Shown here: in pieces, positions 39,496 through 53,950 of the stretch | Layout of the letters: each line of letters opens with the position of its first letter | Numbering within the stretch: position 1 is the stretch's first letter | Origin: Prunella strophiata | Taxonomy: Eukaryota; Chordata; Aves; Passeriformes; Prunellidae | Length of the DNA stretch: 64,000 nt | Assembly (NCBI GenBank): GCA_036583965.1 | Contig: JAZBQD010000019.1 | Location: 19,387,085 to 19,451,084 of the forward strand | Direction: 5' to 3' | Program-made: the position numbers and the translations under genes | Notes under the pieces: generated by a model | What the model was told of the DNA's origin: nothing | Database searches by the model: none | The model's input: only the letters and a program-made list of their open reading frames with translations

Positions 39496-42400
39496 GTATC
39501 TACATGTTATAGGGTTAACACAAGATGCTCATTTGCAAAGGGAGGACAATTTTTTTTTGTTTCCCTTATTTTGATGAAGTTTAACTGCAGCCTGGTCATA
39601 TAACTTGTGGTCACACAAACACTGAACTGTAGAAATTCAGATCAAAGGACTTGATGCAAATGTTAAATAATTTTGGTGAGTCAGGTTTCTTCCTGATGAG
39701 TTTTTGGTGAAAAAAGACACCAAATGCCTTCTGTGCCCTCATTGCTTTTTTATTTTTTTTTCCCCTCCAAGGCCCAAATAGTACAGAATATTACAAAATA
39801 GGTATAAATTACTATAAGTGGCAAACTGTTAGGGTGGTCACATATCCCTGAAACACTTTATCTAGTTTAGACCCTGTATAGACCATTGAAAGATCCACTT
39901 TTTCCTGCTGTAACTGTTAAAACAAAAGAATGACAAGTTGAAAGAATACACAAATAAAGAAACAAAGTTTTGGGTGGACAAGAGAAATAAATCCTGTTTG
40001 TATTTTACCTCACTGCTTTGGCAAGAGTAAAGGAGTTTTAAGAGAGGTGTAATTATAACTTACACATTCTTCCAGGACTTTTGGGGTTTGTTTTTTGAAA
40101 GACTTATACAGACATTTAAAAAAACTTGAGGCCTAATCCAAACCAGTGGCCTGGAAGCTGGCATTTGAAATACCTGAAGCCATCAGCAGCATCAGTGCCC
40201 AATAAACACAGTTTCTCATCTAAGTCTCTATATTTTTCTGTTGTGAAAGGGATCATTTATTTTCTGTATACAGTACCTTTTTTTTGGCATACACAATCAA
40301 ACTGAGACATTAACTTCAACATAAAGGACTCAGTAAACTTGTCTGGATCCTGCTGCACTGTAAATGGAAAACAATAGAACCACATTTTAATATTTATTTA
40401 TGAAAGCATTCTATGACCCGTGATAAACTCAAAGCTCTAGCTGGTGCTAAAGAAGCTCAGCAGAAATAAAGAAAGTAAAAATTCCAGAGTCACAATCCAA
40501 AGTACTTTACAGAATAATTACATAAGTAATACCTTGTCTGACAGTATTCCTAAAAGAATTGTATCATGCAATAAATTGCAAGACCAAAATGAAAAAAACT
40601 TATTGAGGAAATTAAGTTTTTGACCATTGAAACCCTAAAGCCTATCTGCTTCAAATTAGACACAATAAAATCTATTTTACTTATTAAATTCTTTCATAAA
40701 AGGCTTAATAGGTATAAAGACTTTACAGTGCAACCAACACTAATTATTAATTATAACTGGCACATAGTTAAATAAGGAAACATTTTCAATGCAAAGTTGC
40801 AGACACACTGTTTCAGCACTGTAACAAATGCAGTTCAGAAACCCTTGCAGGTTTGTGAAGAGGTTTGGGTTTGTTTCTTTTCTCTTTTCCAGTGTACAAG
40901 CACAGTGGCAGTATTCCATTAATTCAGTCAAAAAAATGAAGTCTGCCTTTTAGACTCACAGAGATGATCATCTGCCTTTGCCTATGAGGGACTCATTTCC
41001 AGGTATATTTTTTTCTCTCTGGTAACACTGAACATATGGAAAAAATAAAGGTTGTTCAGAAGTTCAGTCATTTCCCCTAAACCCCATATTCCTGTACTCA
41101 CACTGGCAGAGGTAAATTTTAGAGGACAGGGTAAAGAAGAGGTGGAAACATCACAGCAATTCCACAGAACATCTGCAAGAACTTTTACAACAGAAATTTC
41201 AAAATATACAAATTAAGCATTATGGAAAAGATTTCTGAAACTTAATCATTGTTTATAACTTCAATACAATGAAGTCAAAGGACCTCCATAAATGTTGAAA
41301 ACTATGAAGGAAAACAGGAAATTTTACTGGCGATTGTAGTTTAGCTGCTGACAGTCAATGGGCTCAGTTGCAGTAGCATCTGCTTTTACTTTTAAGATCT
41401 ATCAGAACAGATTGATAGGTGAGGTCTCTTTAGTACCTTTTAAAGCAAAGTTCAAGAGCAAAAACTGTTAAGTGGTTTCTGTAACATGAAAGCAAGAAAA
41501 GGTATTCTATCATACATGAACCACACCTTAAATTTATAATTAAATTGTGCATTTGTTACCAAACCCAAAACCAATCCTTTGAAAAAATAAAGCACGCTAA
41601 CAGGAAGTTATTGTTTGCTTACCCTATGCACTATGAGAAACTGCATGGTCTGAAGGAAAAGAATAAAGGATTTAAAATTTCTACCTCCCAATGATTTTCA
41701 GGGTTTCATAACACCTTTACCCAATTTTGAATAAAACATTATGAAAAAAGAGAGTAAAAACAGAAGATAAAAGTCAACCCAAAATCATGCATAAAACATC
41801 AAATATTCTTAATTTATGCATGTTTTAAGTATCATAGTCAATTGCATATAACTCAAAGTTACCTCATGCTTTTCCATGCTTCTTTAAAATTAAACTACTT
41901 CATATAATCAAAATAGTTTTGGTAATAAAAAAAATCCTTATCAGTTGAGAATTTTTGAAGAAATAATTGCATACTTCTGAGCATTATGTTTTCCAATATC
42001 CAATAACCAAAGGGTGTATAAATTGCTTGCATTGGCATTCCTTGAATTAGAATCTTGACTGCAGGAAATGTAAAATTTCAACCAAAACTAAGCAAGTTAT
42101 CTCAGCAGAGTCTGTCATTATTATTAAACTCTTTCTCCTTTCAAGTCACTATGCAGGTTCTAGGAACTAATGAGGGTACTAGACAGTGCACAGTCTATCA
42201 TCAGTAGCCAGATTTTATTTAATAGCTTCTTTCCAGTTGGCTAAGTGGGGGACAGATGGCAGGTAATATGTAATTTCTGTGCAGTATTATAAGAGCTAGT
42301 CACTTAACATGGGATTTCAAAAATCTCTTCTATTTGGAAAACTTAAGAATTGCATATTATCCAAAGGAACTGCTGCCATTGTATGGAAATTAACAGCATA

Positions 42401-44495
42401 TTTTCTTTTTCTCCAGGGCACTGCTTTACTCTTCACTAATCCAAATAGAATTTGTGTGGCAAAAAGCCACAAATATAATCTCTTAGGTGTGACCTTGAAG
42501 AAGTAACTCAGTTAAATCAATTTGGTATTTATTCAGCCCTGACATTCTTGTAGCATCATTTGTTATGTGAGCCTTCTTGACTTCTCAGCCAACTTAAATC
42601 CATTTCATTCTAATGCTTTTCTCCTGTCCTTATTTCCATACATCTTCATTACCAGCACTCCAGCTCAAGTTGCTGCTGAAGGGTTAAGATATTTATTAAA
42701 TGTAAACTCAAACAAATGTTAACATGGAGCAGCTACTGAAAGTACAGAGATAAAAGGCCATTTGTTGGCTTAATTAAAATTAATCAGGAATAATGGACTG
42801 CCTTGAGGAGGAATAATAGAAACACATAACACTAATCTCAAAAGCTCAACTTAAAAAATAACATGAGACTCCTAGTCTCATTGATATAATATAATATTTA
42901 GGAATAGAGGAAGGTTTAGAAGAGATCAAAATAAGTTCTGTTACATGATAAAATTCATAACAATTTGATTCTAAGTCCTATTTTAATGTTTTAAAACAAT
43001 TCATTAATAAGATTTTCCTTCTGACATTGATAATAGCTAGGCTTTTGTAATGTGATCTTAATAGGCTATTAATACCAGGACAAGATTAAGGGATTTGTTT
43101 TATCCTTCAGTAGTGCATGTAGCTGCTTCTAAGATGAATGGAAAGTATCTATTGGCATTGATCACTGTAGGACATGTTCTATGAGGTTCATGCCCATCTT
43201 TCCATACACTGTTCAGGAAAAACTAGCTGCCTAAGAATGACTGACAATATTTAGCTGGCCAAATCCTTTGCCAACTCTTTCTCATAAATATCTGGTTGTC
43301 ATTTTGTGACTGTTCTGGAATCTAATGTATCTTTCCCACTTTCGTTTCTACCTCTGTTTTCAAATAGCTACATTAAAAGAAATCAGGAGGAATACTCAAA
43401 GAAAACCATGTGTTAGCTAGAATATTTCAGCCCTAGTCTATTTTGCCTTTGTTGAAGTATTGAGTCTCATGTACTAAATGCAACATAGATGCTTTGAGAG
43501 ATTGCTAGCAAGAAAAGTAGAGTTCCACTTGCAAAACACACTCAGTTCTTAGGATTTTTACATCAGTGTCATTCAGAAAATTAATCCTAAGTAACTAGAT
43601 TGCATCTACCTCATTATATGGCTGTTCAAACACCTCATTTCAGCATTAAAATAGTCCTAGTTCATTTTGTCTTACTTTACCTTGGAAGTAGATTATGTTA
43701 AATCAGATTTATTTCCCTTTAATGTATAGGGAGGGTATTCACATAATTGTTTATGTGGTTTAACGAATGCAATTTAAATCCACATTTTTAGACCATTCAA
43801 TTAATTTCCCCCTGTGTCCTTATTAGACAGACCCTTCTCCTTCTTCCAAGGTGGTTCTTTTAAAGTTGTGTTTGTTGTATGCCTTTAGGATTGGGCAGAG
43901 TTCACTGTGCTTCTGACAGGCTATATTGCAAACTATGTCTTCCTGTTTTCTCTTTTGTATCATGCAACAGATAACTGATATAAGAACAAGATATCTCTTC
44001 CTGCTGGATTATTTGTTCCTTTAGGAGGCTTTATTCTCACTAGGGCATTTATAAAGAACTGTTACAGCCCTTAGGGTATTACAGCCCATCAGAAGGTGTT
44101 GTGTTCTTTTAATTTAAGATTTTGAACCTATTTAAGATTGTCCAAAAGAAAGTTCATCAATGATATTATACCTTTGTACTTGATGCTGCATTTGCTGACG
44201 GCAATCATGCTAATTTGGGTATACTGTGCTTTCATCATAAACACAGCTCAGCTCATGAATGCACTGGCCAAAACACAGCCTCCAACACAGACCACAGGCA
44301 GGCACCTCCCACATCATCACATTCACCCATGACATTGTAGGCATTAAAGTCAGATGAGTTGTTTGTTAGCATTGTATCTAGTAGCAGACTGTTAGTCTGA
44401 TTGACAGAGACCTTCTAATATCTTGTCTATAGATATTGATGAACAGATAATGTGCTTTTATGTTATTCTTTGAATATTATGCATCTCTTTAGCCC
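39496..44495. other. Noncoding stretch with weak exon-like signals only
   Basis: About 5 kb of AT-rich DNA. Two places have exon-like borders. On the minus strand, 41623-41649 is a 27-nt block with a strong pyrimidine-AG acceptor and GTAAGC donor. On the plus strand, 42417-42506 follows TTTTCTTTTTCTCCAG and stays open for 29 codons to a TAA. Neither gives a recognised peptide, they lie on opposite strands, and either may be chance. Confidence 0.45.
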
Positions 44496-44520
44496 AGGAT
44501 GATTCTCTGTGAATCATCCT
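44496..44520. repeat. 10-bp hairpin
   Basis: AGGATGATTC, a TCTGT loop, then its exact complement GAATCATCCT. A short perfect hairpin of unknown significance. Confidence 0.75.
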
Positions 44521-47500
44521 TGATTAACCTACATTTCACAGCACTAAGCCAGAATCATAAACTTCCCCTGAGATCATGATTGCAGTAGCCATTCTAAGCA
44601 TCTCTTCAATTTTAATTAATTTTTGTTTTCTATTAATTCAAAAATTATATTTTCGATTGGATACTTCAAAAAATTTTGTCTTCCTTGTCTCTACTTATAC
44701 ATAGCATCTGGCTAGCTCTAGGATCACAGATTTTTTCCAGATTTTGAGAGGCATAAACCTCTTCATAAAAGAAGCTGAATCTAATTTTATCTTGCATTTA
44801 GTAGGTCTGTGATGGTTTGGTGCTCAATCCAGACAAAAGCATAAGAGAAGTTAGAATTTTTTTAATTGCTAACTGCAAAGTTATTGGTTACAGTCTAAAC
44901 CTAAGTATTTTCTAAATTCAAGTCAGGCATGGAACTATCTACAAACATTTGAGATAGTATCTCCATACATTTGAGGTGCAAGATATAATGCATAAAGTCA
45001 GTCTAACAATGAAGAAAGGAAAAGAATTAGTCAGATCCTTTTTGTCTATACATATTTTTGATTACTGATAAGTGAATATAAATGTCTGGAAAATCAATAC
45101 AGTGATTTATGCAAAGAGGAGTTATAACAATAGTTCACATTAAACACATTTCAAAAGTAGCTACCTAATTAAAAACCTTCTATCTGAAAAAATAAAAAAA
45201 GCAGTGGTAAGTTTACATTACTATCTCATATTGAGAATAGACACCTGCAATGTCTTTTTATTCTTTTTTAAAGAAACACCACAAAAGTTAGTGGTCTAAA
45301 ATTCTATATAAATGTACTGCAAGCCTTATTTAAACCTTTTATGTACATACAATTTTCATTTTTATGAATAAATATTATGTCTATTATTTTTCTTAATTAC
45401 ATTAATCATATTGATATTATTCATAATCAATATTAGCTGAAGAATAATTTTAATGCTTTTTATTGGGAAAAAAAGTAAAACAAATAAAATAAATAGATAA
45501 TATACAAAAGTCACAAACATACATTGCTCTTCAACAGTGCATTGATAAAGAAGCTTAACTTATCCTCCATAAGAAACACAGTGCAAAAAACTGCATGGTG
45601 CACTTTGGGAGAATGTAAAGTTTTATAAAGGACACAAGACCAAGTCAACAAGAGAAAATCAAATATTTGGTGACCTGTCACAAAAACATTGAGCCTAATA
45701 TGGAAACATTAATGTACCCAAAAGATAAGCAAGATTCATGATTATAAAACTGACTAAAAAAATACCCAATTACATGTCAAAGGTGGTGATACCTAAGATA
45801 GGTACTGAATGAAAATCTGAATCTTTCAGCTACAGTTTAATTCCTTTTCAACAGTACAGAAAGAAATGTATGTCCAGTGACATACTGAATGTATGTCCCA
45901 TGACTGAATATCCTGGGATGCCATTAGAGTCTAATATCTCTTGTATTGCCTAACAGTAATTTTATGAAATTATGAGCATTTATTCTTACTCAGTCTTAGT
46001 TTTGAACTGCTCTGCTGTCCACTAATCAGAAAACCTTTCTTTTTCCTCTGAAACACAACACACTCATTATTCTTGTCTACACCTTCTTAATGTTCTTGTT
46101 CTTAAATAGGTAATGCTAAACTCTGCACATATCTTAAAAGTGTTTATAAAGCAAACCTTTCAATTTTATTGTTAATGGTGTGTTCCAAACTCCATATTTT
46201 CAGAAAAGTTTTGGGGTTTTTTTGGGTTTTTTTTCAGAGATCAGTAAAACTTCCTAATTTGTTGTATATCCTAGGTATGATACCTCATTGTTTCTGCAGG
46301 AAAAGTAGTTTTCCCTAAAAGGATAGTATTTTTTTTTTTTTAATCGTAACTTTGTATTGGAACTTTCATAATAAGATTTCAATGCCTCAGAAATGTAAGC
46401 TGTACATTTTTGTGTGTGTGGCTGTCATTCTTGATAAAGTGGCAGTTTCTTGCTTGGTCAGGTTTTGTTGGAATGTGTGAGACAGAAGAGCTGTATGAAA
46501 TAGTATGATGTAGAGGATAATAAAGTGGTATAGAATTTCAGCACCTTTGAGAGCCACAAACCTACAGCAATCTTGCACCTGGAGAAGTTGTCTCAGGAGA
46601 TCCATTTAATGAAAATGTACTGTAATTGTGAGAACAGGAATTGCTCAGCAAAGCTTTATTGCATCTTTTGGGTTGTCTTCGATTTTAGCTGGAAGATTGC
46701 AAATGGGAGTCTCTATGCATCTTTCAGAAAGCAAACAGCAAAGTGGAACCAAGGAAAACAGAAGAATGATCTCCAGTAACATAATTTGCAAGTCCAGATA
46801 GAACCCATAAAAACTGATGGGGTTTGTATTTGAAACATTGCTGTGAAAAGCAAGGGCATCTGTTCAAACACAAAATAGGCAAGTATTGCACAACAGGAAA
46901 ACATGACTAATGCTGTGTTTCACTCCTTCTATTATAGTCCCATTCCTCCTGCTGCCATTAATCTGTTTTTAATTTTTCACACTTCTTTTCCTTTCTTGGG
47001 CTTTATACAACCTTGTCCTTTTTAATTATTATTATTACTATCATTTCTTTTTTAACATTATTGCTTTTTTTTAGCATCTAAGTTGTTTTAGAAAGTTCCA
47101 CAGAATAACAAAGGAGTGGAGAAAAGCAAGACTGGGATGGAAAGCAGAGCTGAATTTTGAACAGAAGCTGCCCAAGACTTTACATGGCATCTTCTTCTTT
47201 GCCATATGTTCCACATGCTAATTTTAGCTGAAGTAAACACAATAATACTGCAGCTAACTGACTTTAAGAACAAGTAAAAGTTTGTGGAAAATGCAGTGTG
47301 GTACAACAGAAATTTCAGGGAAGATCAGCATTTATATGTATTCCAAAATGACATGCTATACAAACAGTGGAGAGGCAAAGGATATTGTCCCAGAAAATGG
47401 ACATGCTCTCTGACTCCAGCTGAATATAGATAAAAGTATGATGGAGATTAATATCTGATTTGAAGCATTTAGGGTTATTCTGTGTAGAAAAAAGTGCTCT

Positions 47501-50500
47501 GCAAAACTGTAATTAAATTAGTAATATCTATACTGGATCTACAAATTGTAGTTTGGAGAGGAGATAAGAGTCCATTCAAAATTTCTTTATTGTACTGTTA
47601 ACATTTTTAGCTAACAAATCTGTGAATGAATATGTCTACTCTTTAAAAATTAGCTGAAACTTGTGGAAAAGCTCAAGAACTTGTGGAAGTCTCAAGAAAT
47701 ATGCCTTTGTTATAAATTGGAAAAATGAAGCAACAGCTTCATCTAAATGTTAGTTTCCTGCTCACCTGATTGGATGTACCACAAAGCATTGTTATGGAAT
47801 TTGAGGTGTATTTTAAGAAAAGCAGAATCAAATTTTTGCCAGTGGTTTCTAACAACTTTTCAGTGAAGACATAGCATAGATGAGATTATCTTCTACTGAA
47901 TTTGCATTTTTTATTAGAAAATTATGTTTTACATAATCTGTGCTCTCCCCTTTTCACTCTTTTTTAAAAACCTTAAACAGTACTTTCACATATGCATGAT
48001 TTGTTTTTCTCTGTTGCCACTACCCAGTTTATCCACTAATTGGGTAAATGGCATGACACAATTTTGAATAAGGGAAATAATCACATTTTTCTCCTCCAAT
48101 TTATTTTTGTAAATTTTACCAAGCAGATAATAAAATCTGCTGCTAAAGATGACTTTTTCTTACTTCTTACTGAATTATTTGTGACCTTCAGAACTGTTCT
48201 GTAATGACTATAGGAAGTCAATAGTTCACGTAATGAAATTAATTCTAAATTCATATAAACATTATAAATAAAGTGAGTAGATACACAAATTAATTTGTGA
48301 GACATTCAAATTATGAATGCTTATTAGATTATAATATTTCTAATTAACAACACACCAGCTGCTAAAATTAATTTTAAAATTCCTGTGATTTTTTAAGGGT
48401 GTGTATTATCACTTTTTGCTAAAGACAGACCTGGTGTAATGAATGTAAAAGAAAATGAAAAAAGTTGTTTTTTATTTCAGCTACATCATGAAAAATATCA
48501 AATTTAAAGTTAAATTATGGCAAAAAAAAATTAAGTTCATATGTATTATAACATGTTTTATTATATTATTTCTTGACATGAGTGGTAAAGATTAGAACAG
48601 AAAATGTTCACAAAAACTCAGGAATGAAAATTCTTTCCAAAATCAAACTAAAAAAATTCACATTTTCCCCTGAATTTTCTTCCTTTTCCTTCTTCCTGTA
48701 TTCTCTCTCCACTTTGGTTTTTATGTGAAAACTTTCTGTTTCAGCTCCGAATGGCACTGCCACACTGTTCTTACAAATAATTTACCCAAGTGTTTATACT
48801 GGGGGTTTTACAATGAGCTGTAAGACTGCAGTTTGGAGAAGCATGCAGAGGAGGAAAAGGGAAGAGAGATGCAGCCCTCCTGCTGCCCATGCAGCACACA
48901 ATGATATGTGCATTCCATCAATGTTACTACATGGACTCTGCTCTATGAGGATGTGGCTACAGCTTACCTTGGATCTACAGCAAAATTCCCACTGGTGTTA
49001 ATTACAATATGATAAAAACTACTGTGAGAGGACAAGAGATGTCATTATGTCTCTGAAGACTGATAATGTGGGATTCTGAGTTTTGTTTTTGAAGTACACA
49101 GGTAAAGTTAGTGCCAAGAATGTCCAGCCCACCTTACAGCTTTTTTATCCTTGTGTTTTCTTTCACACATATGATGAGAATGCTAACATTTTACAATGGA
49201 CAAGAAGAGGGGAATGTGTGACCCCTTAATGTCACAAATCAATAGACTCCTTGAGAACCTGCCAAACTTTAAAAACATAAAAAGCCTCAGTACTACTGGT
49301 TCAGCATATGTCTGATTTACTGTGATAACACTCATTTTCACCCTCAAGAGCAGAGGTTCATAGTCAAACGGCTTCTAGTGATCTTTCAATTGAAATAGTC
49401 AATGCATTGAAAAGTCTGTCAGATTTTTAAAAGTTGTTTGCCTCAAAATCAGTAGTATATCTGGATATTAGCAGGAGGCAAGCCTAACTTTTGTCAGCCT
49501 AATATCTTACCTCAGTCTCTACTGATTCCAAGGTGCATAAAGAATGAAAGTAACAAAATCTGCCACTGAAAACATTGGTGAAACAGGTCTTTATCTGATT
49601 TTTTTTTTTTTTTTTTTGATGTATATGCAGTTAAGGCAAAGGAAGCTTTGATGCAGAAAAATTGCTATTTTCTTAGGAAGCATGAGAACAGGTTTATTCT
49701 CTATCTGAGATTATATAACAAGGTCTTTTAAAGGATTGAAAAATCTGCATTAAAAAATGTATTGAGTTTTCTAGATGCTTGTCACCATGTTCCAGAGTCA
49801 CGTCTTGCTCATCCAAATTGGCTGCATGAGAAGTACTTACACTTCTACTCCTTATACAAAGATATATCTTAGTTTTCTTCTTTCACAGATTTTGTGTGTA
49901 TATATGTGTGTGGTTTAGAGATGGAACATCTGTGTATAACACTGCTCTCAGGGTGATAAATACCAAGAGACAATAATGTTTTCAGCAGACAGAGGAATAT
50001 ATGGAAAGAAATACAGTTGAAGCTAAAGATTCAGAATACTTTTTTAATGTTTTGACAATGAAGGAGGGAAAGAAAAGTATTCAAAAGCCAGCATCTGAAA
50101 ACTGTTATGAGATTATTTGCAGTTAAGTGAAATGCAATTAAAAGACCAAGATGACATCTGTTGACAAGTGAATAGAATTTAGTTTTTAAAGAAGTTAAAA
50201 ATAGATATGAAGATCACTGCTGAGTAAAAAGTCTTGTCAGGTAACTAAAAAACTAAACTGTTTTTATGTGATATTCACCTAGAGGAAAAATGTTCACAAA
50301 TGTGTGAAAAGCAATTCGTTGTCTGACACTGAGAATACAGATGTTTGCCTGGAGATTACTATCAAAGACATGGGCATTACACTATAAACAAAATGTGCAA
50401 AGGAAGGTTTCTCTAGGATTTATTAGGTGTTAACCAAAGTGGAGTGATGGGCTGTGAGGAGAGGCAAGTGTATCTGCAGCAGATGTGTGAGGTACAGTAG

Positions 50501-51931
50501 GAGCCTGTTCACTGCTCCTTTGAAGAGTCACTTGTGTTAGTTTCTGTGGCAGGGGAAAGCTTTCACTAAAGTACGCACCTCAAATGCGTGGAGTTTGGAG
50601 TACATTCACTAGAAGCAGACAGAGCAAACTTACTGCTTTGGGCTGTGGGCCCCAAAATCAGTCCTTAGAGAGCTGAAAACAACTTGGTGATGAACTAATT
50701 TGCTAGCATAAACTGGCACCAAAGGCCATTTTTATTCATAGTCCCGGAAGGAATATGACCTAGGGAAGAACATAATTCTCGACTCTCAACCTCCTACAGC
50801 TGTTACTAAGCTGACACTTGCTGATTTATAGCTCTCTCAGGCTCAGTCCTGAAGTCACAAAGCAACAATGTATTTCCAGCTGGTGTTTTACTGAGGCCTT
50901 AGTCCTACTGGAGAGTAGAGATTTCTGATACTTCATTAATGCCCTTACGGCAAAGCAAGAAAGACTGCATCTCTTAAAACCATTAAGAACTATGCACTCC
51001 TTGACACTGGCCAACATTCAGGCTTGATATAATTCCTTACTCAGGTTTAATATAGTTCCTTGCAATACCAAGCAGTGAATTGGTGCATGCTGGAGATCTG
51101 GAACAATCTCAAAGAGCCTGAGAGCTCTTGGTGTGAGTGACAGAAAATAATCAATAAAATCTTAAGCTACGAACAAAAAGGCAGGAAAATGCATCAAAGT
51201 ATGCATGTCTTTCAGTAAAGACATACTGTGCAGAAAGAACCAGTATGGCTAAATTTACACCTACAAGCATGTTTAAACAGGATTGATGTGCTGACCTAAT
51301 GTCCAGCTGCTGTCAGAAGGGTTTCTGAACTGCAGAGCCCACCCCACCTCCTGGCCATCAATTACCACCAACTCAAACACTCCTCTGGCTTCTCACTAAG
51401 CAGACACTACTCAATAATTTGGCAGAGTATCATAAAAACATGAAAAGCCAGTATTTTCTGAGAGTTGAATTGGTCCTGGCAGAGATCAGATACATGCCAA
51501 AATGACTCCTTGTCTAAGGTTTAGAAAGGACAGTGGGCAAAGCAGAGTGAAAACAGATGAGACTGCCTCTTTCAGTGGGAATCAAACAGTTCTATCAGCC
51601 TAGCATATCAGCTTCATAGGGCTTTATATCCAAGCCCCATTCCTCTACTGAATTTCCAGAAATATATACTAACCACAAAGTACCTCTGTTTTGAAACCTG
51701 GGATCTAATTACTGATTGATTTCCTTTTTGTTTGGTTTATAGGATTTCTATTGACTTACATTGTTTTGTTACAGACAGATACATTTCTTCTTTGTGTCAC
51801 TAAATACACTGGCATCAATTCTCCAATCAGATCATTCAGAAATTAATGGTATCATGCACAAAATTGCTGATTACCCAATATTTTCAAATCTGTTACTATG
51901 TTCTCTTATACTCTAGTTTCTCATGCCACTA

Positions 51932-51932
<1 letters not shown>
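44521..51932. other. Noncoding stretch, no gene seen
   Basis: About 7.4 kb, mostly AT-rich, with slightly GC-richer patches at 48730-48990 and 50440-51600 that show no recognised repeat terminus. A near-exact two-copy tandem repeat of about 20 bases lies at 47658-47696. A minus-strand block at 48968-49021 has plausible splice borders and one open frame (see findings). T runs occur at 46328-46342 and 49601-49617. Confidence 0.5.
47658..47696. repeat. Two-copy tandem repeat, 20-bp unit
   Basis: AACTTGTGGAAAAGCTCAAG is followed immediately by AACTTGTGGAAG-TCTCAAG. It is a small local duplication with a one-base length difference and a couple of substitutions. Confidence 0.85.

Positions 51933-51964
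<32 letters not shown>
51933..51964. repeat. (A)32 homopolymer
   Basis: Uninterrupted run of 32 A followed by CAACCAGCCAAAAC. No AATAAA stands at a suitable distance upstream, so there is no case for a retrocopy. Confidence 0.95.
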
Positions 51965-51965
<1 letters not shown>

Positions 51966-53950
51966 AACCAGCCAAAACAGATTTTCAAATATTTTTATAC
52001 TATGCTTTTCTGTTCCCTGCAATAATGTAAATAAGGACTTAGACACAAATAGAGATACATGGACTTACATGGCATCCAGGTTTCCACAGATCAGCACGAA
52101 TCTGTGATAGAGCTAACTTTTGTTTATTTTATATGGTATTGTAAGGTTGGCTGTTTTTTCATCAGTTTGGCTCTTCTGAGCCATATGTGCCTATGTTAGG
52201 TAGAATTTGTATATTTTTTTCCTTATAGTTATTAATTGTTATCTTAGATTCAAACCTGGAGACAAAGTCTGAGACAGTAACCACAGTTGCAAAAATTCTC
52301 AATACCACAGAAAAGGAATAATGGGATTGTGAGAATTACAGATTATTTTACTTCAAGGCCTCCATCTGAAGGTATATGTATGTCATATGCAGTGGGAAGA
52401 GTTTCAAAAGCTACCATTGTTCTTGGTTCCTCAGGTGGTGCTCTCTCAGTTCAGGTAGCCTTGCACTGAAACTCAGATCCACATGCTGTTTGCACAGCCA
52501 TTGACTGCAGTGTAACTGGTGAATGAATCATGTGAGGGGAAAAAAAAAAACCAGCTACTTGCAGTGATACAAGTCCCAGAGCTTTCTAGTCCTTTCAATA
52601 GATTCTTTCTGTTGTTAAACCTCTGTCCTCCAAGCCTTTTCATCTTAGATCATCACTGATAGACAGCAATGCATTTTATGGTGCTCTTGGAAATCACTTC
52701 CATAAGTGCTTCCTCAAAGTATTGGTCATTGTCGTAAATGAAAGAGGCTCTGTGGAATTTACTAGTTTGGAAAGTGCTAGCATTGCTAGTTAGGTCAAAA
52801 ATATTGCAGGTTTTTGACTTAAGACTTCAATATGAAAAAAAATATGCACTATTTTTTTTTATCCAGATGTCAGAGAATTGTTCACTAACTGCATAACCTT
52901 GACACTGTTTATTTATAAAGTTTTTAATTAAAGTTTGTATTCAGGACTTCCTGCCAGCAGCTGTTGAGCAGTGATTTCACTAGTGGCACTGACAGTTTGA
53001 GGGCCTGAATCTGAGAGACAGGAAATCAGTCTGCTTCTGTATGCAGACTTGTAATAGAGGGTTTGTTAAAAACATATACACACATCCTAACTAATTTTTT
53101 AAAAGGACTTCAATGTTCCAAATTAAAAAGAAAGTTACTTACAGGCTTGCTGGATAAGAACTAAAATCCTGATGCAATCCCAGATGAATTTAGCAAAATT
53201 CTTTCTACAGCTTTGGAGGTGCTTTAGATATGCATAAAAATCAGCTGAAGGAGGTGACAGTAAAAAGATTATGCTACAAATATTTCAGCATATAAGTTTT
53301 TCACTTAAGAATTTGCCTTTTTTTTGTTTCAGTTTTCAGTAAATACTTGTGCAGTCAAGTTCAAGTGGCATGAATAATAAAATATTAAAAAGAAATAACT
53401 TTGAAATTACATCCAAGTTGAAAATCCTAAGATGAACTATCCTTTAGTATTTACTACAGAGCAACAATATGATGTAGCATACATAGAAAAAAAGCATATC
53501 TGATATTAAAATTGTGATTTTGTGCTTTTAAACACAAATATTTATCAATCTGCCATTATCCTCTGCCTGCCCCTTCTTGTGATTTGCTCATCCTTCAAAA
53601 TTCCACAGACTCTTTCACAAAAAATTTAAAATCTGTTACTTTTTCGTATGAATCTGACACCATATCCTCATGGTCATTGTAAGACAGTCAGCAAGTCAGC
53701 ACTTTACATGTGCATACATATCCTTTGCCAAGTAAAGGGGGGACTAAACAGTCTGCTAATTTGTGAGATGAGGTTAGCACTTTAGAAATCAACCTCCTTC
53801 CTTGACCTAATGCAAATAAATGTTATAGTCATTTCAGTGCAGATGAAAAAACAGTACTTTTGACTGTTCCCTTCTGTCCCTCATGAAGGCTGCACAAACC
53901 ACAGTACCTGTATATTTATTCTGCCTGAGGAATGTAAGCCAAGCAGCAAA
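51965..53950. other. Noncoding stretch, no gene seen
   Basis: AT-rich sequence. At 53313-53332 a strong acceptor-like sequence (CTTTTTTTTGTTTCAG) is followed by 14 open codons, a stop and an AATAAA. This could mimic a short terminal exon, but it has no corroboration. Confidence 0.5.

Noticed and set aside
53333..53377. Short open frame after CTTTTTTTTGTTTCAG with an AATAAA nearby
   Set aside because: Only 14 codons, and the poly(A) hexamer is expected by chance in AT-rich DNA.
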